From positions 62,001-126,000 of the forward strand of contig NZ_RKLP01000012.1 of NCBI RefSeq assembly GCF_004011865.1: a stretch of 64,000 nt of DNA, read 5' to 3'. The notes below the pieces were generated by a model. It was not told the origin of the DNA, ran no database searches, and was given only the letters and a program-made list of their open reading frames with translations. How positions within the stretch are numbered: position 1 is the first letter of the stretch; each line of letters starts with the position of its first letter. Shown here piece after piece: positions 60,172-64,000 of this stretch. Source of the DNA: Prescottella agglutinans. GTDB taxonomy: Bacteria > Actinomycetota > Actinomycetes > Mycobacteriales > Mycobacteriaceae. Both the position numbers and the translations under genes were made by a program.

Positions 60172-61053
60172 ATGACCACATGGACGGCGGGGGACATCGC
60201 CGATCAGCAGGGCCGGACGTACATCGTGACCGGCGCGAACAGTGGCCTGGGGGCGGAAGCCGCCAAGGCACTGGTGAACGCGGGCGCACATGTGATCCTC
60301 GCCTGCCGGAACGTCGACAAGGGGCGCGCGGTGGCCGCGCAGCTGGGGGAGCGGGCCGAGGTGCGCAGGCTCGATCTCGCGGATCTGGCGTCGGTGCGTG
60401 AGTTCGCGGACTCCGTCGAGACGGTCGACGTCCTCGTCAACAACGCCGGAGTGATGGCGGTACCGCTGAGCCGCACGGCCGACGGCTTCGAGATGCAGAT
60501 CGGCACCAACCACCTGGGGCACTTCGCGCTCACCGGTCTGCTGCTCGGCAAGGTGCGCGACCGGGTGGTGACGATGTCGAGCAACGTGCACAAGATGGGC
60601 AGCATCGACCTAGACGACCTGAACTGGGAGCGGCGGAGGTACCGGCGCTGGTTCGCGTACGGGCAGTCGAAGCTGGCCAATCTCCTGTTCACGTACGAGT
60701 TGCAGCGTCGGCTCTCGGCGTCGGGGTCCACCGTCAAGTCGCTCGCGTCGCACCCCGGGTACTCGTCCACCAATCTGCAGTCACACACCGAGTCGATCTC
60801 GAGTCGGGTGATGGCGTTGGCCGACCCGTTCATCACGCAGTCGGCGGCGATGGGGGCGCTGCCGATGCTGTACGCGGCCACCGTTCCCGACGCGGTCGGC
60901 GGCAGCTACCTCGGGCCTTCGGCGATGTTCGAGATGCGTGGGTATCCCAAAGTGGTTTCGTCGAACCGGAAGTCGCACGACGAAGGCGTTGCGCGACAAT
61001 TGTGGTCGCTGTCGGAACAACTCACCGACGTCAACTACAACTTCGGAGGCTGA
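60172..61053 (+). CDS. Short-chain dehydrogenase (retinol-dehydrogenase-like)
   Basis: 293 residues, extended-classical SDR of the light-dependent protochlorophyllide/retinol reductase-like group. TGANSGLGAEAAKALVNAG (cofactor), LVNNAGVMAVPLSRTADGFEMQIGTNHLGHFALTGLLL, and an intact YxxxK as FAYGQSKLANLLF. Oxidises or reduces a lipid or other alcohol/ketone. The ATG at 60172 is chosen because a -10 box lies 6 bp upstream; a GTG at 60166 is in frame. The VOC gene starts 5 bp after its stop. Confidence 0.88.
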   Translation: MTTWTAGDIADQQGRTYIVTGANSGLGAEAAKALVNAGAHVILACRNVDKGRAVAAQLGERAEVRRLDLADLASVREFADSVETVDVLVNNAGVMAVPLSRTADGFEMQIGTNHLGHFALTGLLLGKVRDRVVTMSSNVHKMGSIDLDDLNWERRRYRRWFAYGQSKLANLLFTYELQRRLSASGSTVKSLASHPGYSSTNLQSHTESISSRVMALADPFITQSAAMGALPMLYAATVPDAVGGSYLGPSAMFEMRGYPKVVSSNRKSHDEGVARQLWSLSEQLTDVNYNFGG

Positions 61054-61058
61054 CCGCT

Positions 61059-61598
61059 TTGGCGATCGAGCGACTCAACCACGCCGTCCTGTTCGTGTCC
61101 GACCTGCAGCGCAGCCTGGCCTTCTACCAGGATGTGCTCGGGTTCAAGGCGTTGCCGGGCGGGTTCCCCGGTGCCGCCTTCCTGCAGGCCCCGGACTCGG
61201 CGAACGACCACGACCTGGGCCTGTTCCAGAGCCCGAACCCCAGCAGCGGGGTGACGCCGGGCAATGTCGGGCTGTATCACCTGGCATGGGAGGTCGACAC
61301 CCTCGCGGGACTGGCCGAGATGCGCGATCGCCTGCTCGCCGCCGGTGCACTGACCGGTGCCAGCAACCACTGCTCCACCAAGGCGCTGTACGGGTCCGAC
61401 CCCGACGGCATCGAGTTCGAGGTGTGCTGGCTGGTGCCCGACGCGCTTGCGATCGACGAGCTGGTTCCGGCCCAGCCGCCGACGCGTCCGCTCGACATCG
61501 GCGCGGAGATCGCCCGCTACGGCGCCGACACCCATGGCGGCCCGCGCACCGACCGTCACCTCTGGGATCGGGTGCACGCCGCCCGCGCCCGCGGCTGA
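61059..61598 (+). CDS. VOC-family (glyoxalase/extradiol dioxygenase-like) protein
   Basis: 179 residues with two beta-alpha-beta modules. Probable metal ligands His8 (IERLNHAVLFVSDL), a His in GLYHLAWEV and Glu in DGIEFEVCWL, typical of CatE-like ring-cleaving or glyoxalase enzymes. TTG start is inferred from GGAGG nine bases upstream and from the fold starting at AIERLNH. Cotranscribed with the SDR gene. Stops back-to-back with the convergent MFS gene (TGA then TCA with no gap). Confidence 0.85.
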   Translation: MAIERLNHAVLFVSDLQRSLAFYQDVLGFKALPGGFPGAAFLQAPDSANDHDLGLFQSPNPSSGVTPGNVGLYHLAWEVDTLAGLAEMRDRLLAAGALTGASNHCSTKALYGSDPDGIEFEVCWLVPDALAIDELVPAQPPTRPLDIGAEIARYGADTHGGPRTDRHLWDRVHAARARG

Positions 61599-63035
61599 TC
61601 AGCCCGCGATCGCCTCGACGTCGCGACGGGCCGCCCGGTTCGGCCGGGCGTCCCGCGGCCCGGCCCGCCACGCGGTCCAGCCGCCGACGAGCGCCAGTGC
61701 TGCGAAGCTGAACAGCAGCAGCTGCGCCGAGCGCATCGCGGACTGTCCGCCGAGATTCACCAGCACGCCTGCCAGGGCGGTGCCGAACGCATTGGCGATC
61801 AACTGCACGGTGTTGATCGCGGCGGACGCACGGGCTCCCTCGGCCGGTTCGGCCACGGCGCTCATGGCGCCGACCGCAAGATGCGGCCACGCGATGCCGA
61901 TGCCCGCGCCGGCGATGATCAGTCCGGCCGCCCAGAGCGCGACGCGTCCGCTGTCGGCCTGCTCGGCCAGGACCACCGCCATGATCGCGAGCCCGGCCGC
62001 GACGAGGATCGGTCCGGACCGCACGATCCGGCGGACCACCTGCGGTGCGGCGGCCGAGGCGCTCGGAATCTCGCCCACCGTCCAGCCGAGTGCCAGTGCG
62101 GCACCGAGGAATCCGGCCACGACGGGGGCCAAGCCCGCGAGTTGCTGCCCGAACAGCGGGACGAACGTCTCGACCGTCGACGTCATCGCGAGGAGCGCGA
62201 TGGTCAGGTAGATCCACTTCAGCGGCGACCGGGTGAACGTCGACGGCGGCAGCACCCCGTGCGGGCTGCGCCGGTCCGCCGCGACGAACCACACGACCAG
62301 CGCCACCGCGCCGGCGACGGCGACACCGGCGATCGTGGCATCGGCCGACAGACCGGCGACGCTCACCAGCAGGGTTGCCGCGGTGAGGAGCGCCAGCGGG
62401 ACGACCGGGACGGGCGCGACGTCGCGGACGCGTTCCCCCGTGCGCGGTGGCAGGACGATCGGTACCAGGACGGTGACCGCGACGGTGCATCCGATCAGCG
62501 CGCCGAAGGCCCAGCGCCACGCGCCGAACTGTGCGAACACCCCGCCGACAGCGGGACCCACCAGCGTGCCGACACCCCACATGGTGGAGACGAGCGCGGT
62601 GGCGCGGGTCCAGAGGTGCCGGGGCAACGCGGAGTTGATCACCGCGTAGCCGAGACCGGCGAGCAGACCGCCGCCGAAACCCTGCACGGCGCGTCCGGCC
62701 AGGAGCACTTCCATCGTCGGGCTCAGCGCACACACCGCGGTTCCGAACGCGAAGAGGGCGAGGCCGATCAGGTAGGCGCCGCGGGGGCCGCGGGCGGCGA
62801 GCGACCGGCTCACGATCATCGAGGAGAACACCGATGCGATGAGGAAGACGGTCGACGTCCAGGCGTAGTAGCGGTATCCGCCGATGTCGGCGACAGCGGT
62901 GGGCAGCAGGCTGCTCGTCAGGTAGACGTTGGTCGCGTACAACGCCTCGCCTCCGGCCAACACGGCGGCGACACCGAGATGTCGTCCGGTCAGCAGCTGA
63001 CCCCAGGTACCGGAGGCCTCGGTGCGGGTGCTCAT
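61599..63035 (-). CDS. DHA2-type MFS drug exporter
   Basis: 478 residues, about fourteen hydrophobic helices. MFS motif A SRSLAARGPRGAYLIG and antiporter motif C-like GVGTLVGPAVGGVFAQFGAWRWAF place it in the EmrB/QacA (DHA2) group of multidrug efflux pumps. ATG start seven bases after a TACGTT -10 box, so the message may be leaderless. The promoter has a 19-bp spacer with a dyad, typical for MerR-family activators. Confidence 0.9.
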   Translation of the reverse strand: MSTRTEASGTWGQLLTGRHLGVAAVLAGGEALYATNVYLTSSLLPTAVADIGGYRYYAWTSTVFLIASVFSSMIVSRSLAARGPRGAYLIGLALFAFGTAVCALSPTMEVLLAGRAVQGFGGGLLAGLGYAVINSALPRHLWTRATALVSTMWGVGTLVGPAVGGVFAQFGAWRWAFGALIGCTVAVTVLVPIVLPPRTGERVRDVAPVPVVPLALLTAATLLVSVAGLSADATIAGVAVAGAVALVVWFVAADRRSPHGVLPPSTFTRSPLKWIYLTIALLAMTSTVETFVPLFGQQLAGLAPVVAGFLGAALALGWTVGEIPSASAAAPQVVRRIVRSGPILVAAGLAIMAVVLAEQADSGRVALWAAGLIIAGAGIGIAWPHLAVGAMSAVAEPAEGARASAAINTVQLIANAFGTALAGVLVNLGGQSAMRSAQLLLFSFAALALVGGWTAWRAGPRDARPNRAARRDVEAIAG

Positions 63036-63042
63036 GAACCCG

Positions 63043-63073
63043 AACGTAGAAGCTCGAGCGCACTCGAGGTCAA
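63043..63073 (-). promoter_or_regulatory. MerR-type promoter of the DHA2 exporter
   Basis: On the minus strand: -35 TTGACC (63073-63068), exactly 19 bp, then -10 TACGTT (63048-63043). The spacer region holds CTCGAG-TGCG-CTCGAG, extended dyad AnCTCGAGnGCnCTCGAGnT. Such stretched promoters need MerR/SoxR/TipA-type twisting to work. Confidence 0.7.
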
Positions 63074-63253
63074 GGCGACGCCGCCGCCACTGTGTCCGGT
63101 GTCACAGTTCCCGTCGTCGTGGCCGTCCTCGCTGGCGAATGTCGAGGTCAGGGCCTCGGTTGGGGTCGATGGGCCGGTGTGCGGGCGAGGTTACGGCGCT
63201 ATCTCGAAAACAATCCTGGACGGTCGGGAATTGAATCATCCACAGGCATGTTC

Positions 63254-63274
63254 CATGAGTCGATAAGACTCAAC
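63254..63274. promoter_or_regulatory. HAIR-like element (HspR site) upstream of the Clp gene
   Basis: CATGAGT-CGATAAG-ACTCAAC against the HAIR consensus CTTGAGT-N7-ACTCAAG: 12 of 14 fixed bases, exact 7-bp spacer; 18 bp before the ATG. Confidence 0.75.
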
Positions 63275-63291
63275 TTTGGAGGAGGCTGCGA

Positions 63292-64000
63292 ATGCCAGCA
63301 TTCTTCGGGCCCGAGGGGCCCGGGCGCATCGACATCACCCGTCTCATGAGCAGCGACACGCAGTTGCTCATGGCGGAGGCTGCGCAGTTCGCGGCCGGCC
63401 GCGGTGACGCGGGCCTCGACGCACTGCACATCCTGCACGTCGCCGCGGTCAAGGATCCGGTGCGCGACATGGTCGAGCGAGTGGGCGGGGACCCGGAGGC
63501 GATCTCGAGGGACGCGGAGGCGCACCTGCCCCGCGCCCGGGAAGCCGTCTCGACGTCACCGACAGTCACGGCCGCCGGTCGTCGGGCACTGCTCGACGCA
63601 CACCAGATCGCGCGTGCACTCGGTTCGACGTACATCGACCCCGAGCACATCTTCCTGTCGCTGGTCTCGAACGGTGACTCGACGACCGGGCGCATCCTCG
63701 CGTCCGCCGGCGTCACCCCCGAGTCGATGCAGTCGGCGGTGAACGCGAGTTCTGCGGAACCGCAGCAGGAGTCGGCCACGCCGACCCTCGACAAGTACGG
63801 CACGGACCTCACCGAACGCGCCCGCTCGGGTGGTGTCGACCCGGTCATCGGCCGCGGCGACGAGATAGAGCAGGCCATCGAGATCCTTGCCCGCCGGACC
63901 AAGAACAACCCGGTTCTGGTCGGCGAGGCCGGCGTGGGCAAGACCGCCGTCGTCGAGGGCCTGGCACAGCGCATCGTGGACGGTGACGTCCCGGAGGTGT
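63292..64000 (+). CDS. Clp-type AAA+ ATPase, 3' end outside window
   Basis: First 236 residues. Clp N-terminal double repeat ([68 protein letters not shown]) then the start of the first AAA+ domain: [60 protein letters not shown] with Walker A. Closest in build to ClpC/ClpB-type unfoldases; the distinguishing middle domain is beyond the window. ATG after GGAGGAGG, behind an HspR-type inverted repeat, so heat/proteotoxic stress control is likely. Confidence 0.9.
   Translation, partial: MPAFFGPEGPGRIDITRLMSSDTQLLMAEAAQFAAGRGDAGLDALHILHVAAVKDPVRDMVERVGGDPEAISRDAEAHLPRAREAVSTSPTVTAAGRRALLDAHQIARALGSTYIDPEHIFLSLVSNGDSTTGRILASAGVTPESMQSAVNASSAEPQQESATPTLDKYGTDLTERARSGGVDPVIGRGDEIEQAIEILARRTKNNPVLVGEAGVGKTAVVEGLAQRIVDGDVPEV

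Overview
The window is high-GC actinobacterial DNA with dense, short-spaced genes, many GTG starts and GTGA/ATGA start-stop overlaps. Gene content points to a mycolic-acid-containing member of the Mycobacteriales, most likely Rhodococcus/Prescottella: an antigen-85-type mycolyltransferase, mycothiol synthase MshD, LmeA, the DesA-type acyl-ACP desaturase, and gene order that matches the Mycobacterium tuberculosis Rv0807-Rv0824c neighbourhood from memory (SCP-like protein, purF, purM, DUF3073, ygfZ, pabC-like, nitrobindin, sseC/cysA, thioredoxin, lmeA, glnR, mshD, phosphate transport, phoU, LCP, dus, desA). Species identity is inference.

Layout. 1-4800: membrane protease fragment, PPOX-type enzyme, SCP-like protein, then purF and purM with strong hairpins after each. 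4977-8653: a coupled three-gene operon (ygfZ, MOSC, asparaginase-like) diverging from a PLP lyase. 8810-14824: complete cydABDC cytochrome bd operon. 14825-18629: secreted proteins, nitrobindin and a tiny membrane protein; the first secreted gene is preceded by two perfect matches to the KstR half-site pattern. 18690-21915: thiosulfate/cysteine region on the minus strand (lmeA, thioredoxin, a 21-codon polycysteine leader ORF, DUF4395, rhodanese, DUF1416). 22053-29593: glnR-mshD, then pstSCAB with a PHO box, then a CHAP and an EEP-family gene. 29594-34729: a branched-chain-type ABC importer with a LivH-LivM-LivG fusion, preceded by four phased copies of a 26-bp dyad. 34782-40855: phoU (with its own PHO box), LCP ligase, DUF5996, dus, desA. 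41055-46929: accessory region (LysR/MFS pair, small membrane proteins, metallo-beta-lactamase-fold protein, tRNA-Lys). 46996-51382: Tat-exported PhoX-like protein, CorA, a gamma-butyrolactone-receptor-like TetR gene, and a tRNA cluster Glu-Asp-Phe-Asp-Phe made by a local duplication. 51474-57633: regulator-rich catabolic cluster (IclR, TetR, HsaA-like monooxygenase, KstD-like flavoprotein, TetR, SDR). 57733-64000: pseudouridine synthase, mycolyltransferase, SDR, VOC protein, a DHA2 efflux pump behind a MerR-type 19-bp-spacer promoter, and the start of a Clp ATPase behind an HspR-type inverted repeat.

I found no insertion sequence, integrase, phage gene, CRISPR array or rRNA. The most unusual signals are regulatory: the polycysteine leader, the four-dyad array, the KstR-like pair, the MerR-type promoter, and an RBS-masking hairpin between pstB and the CHAP gene.
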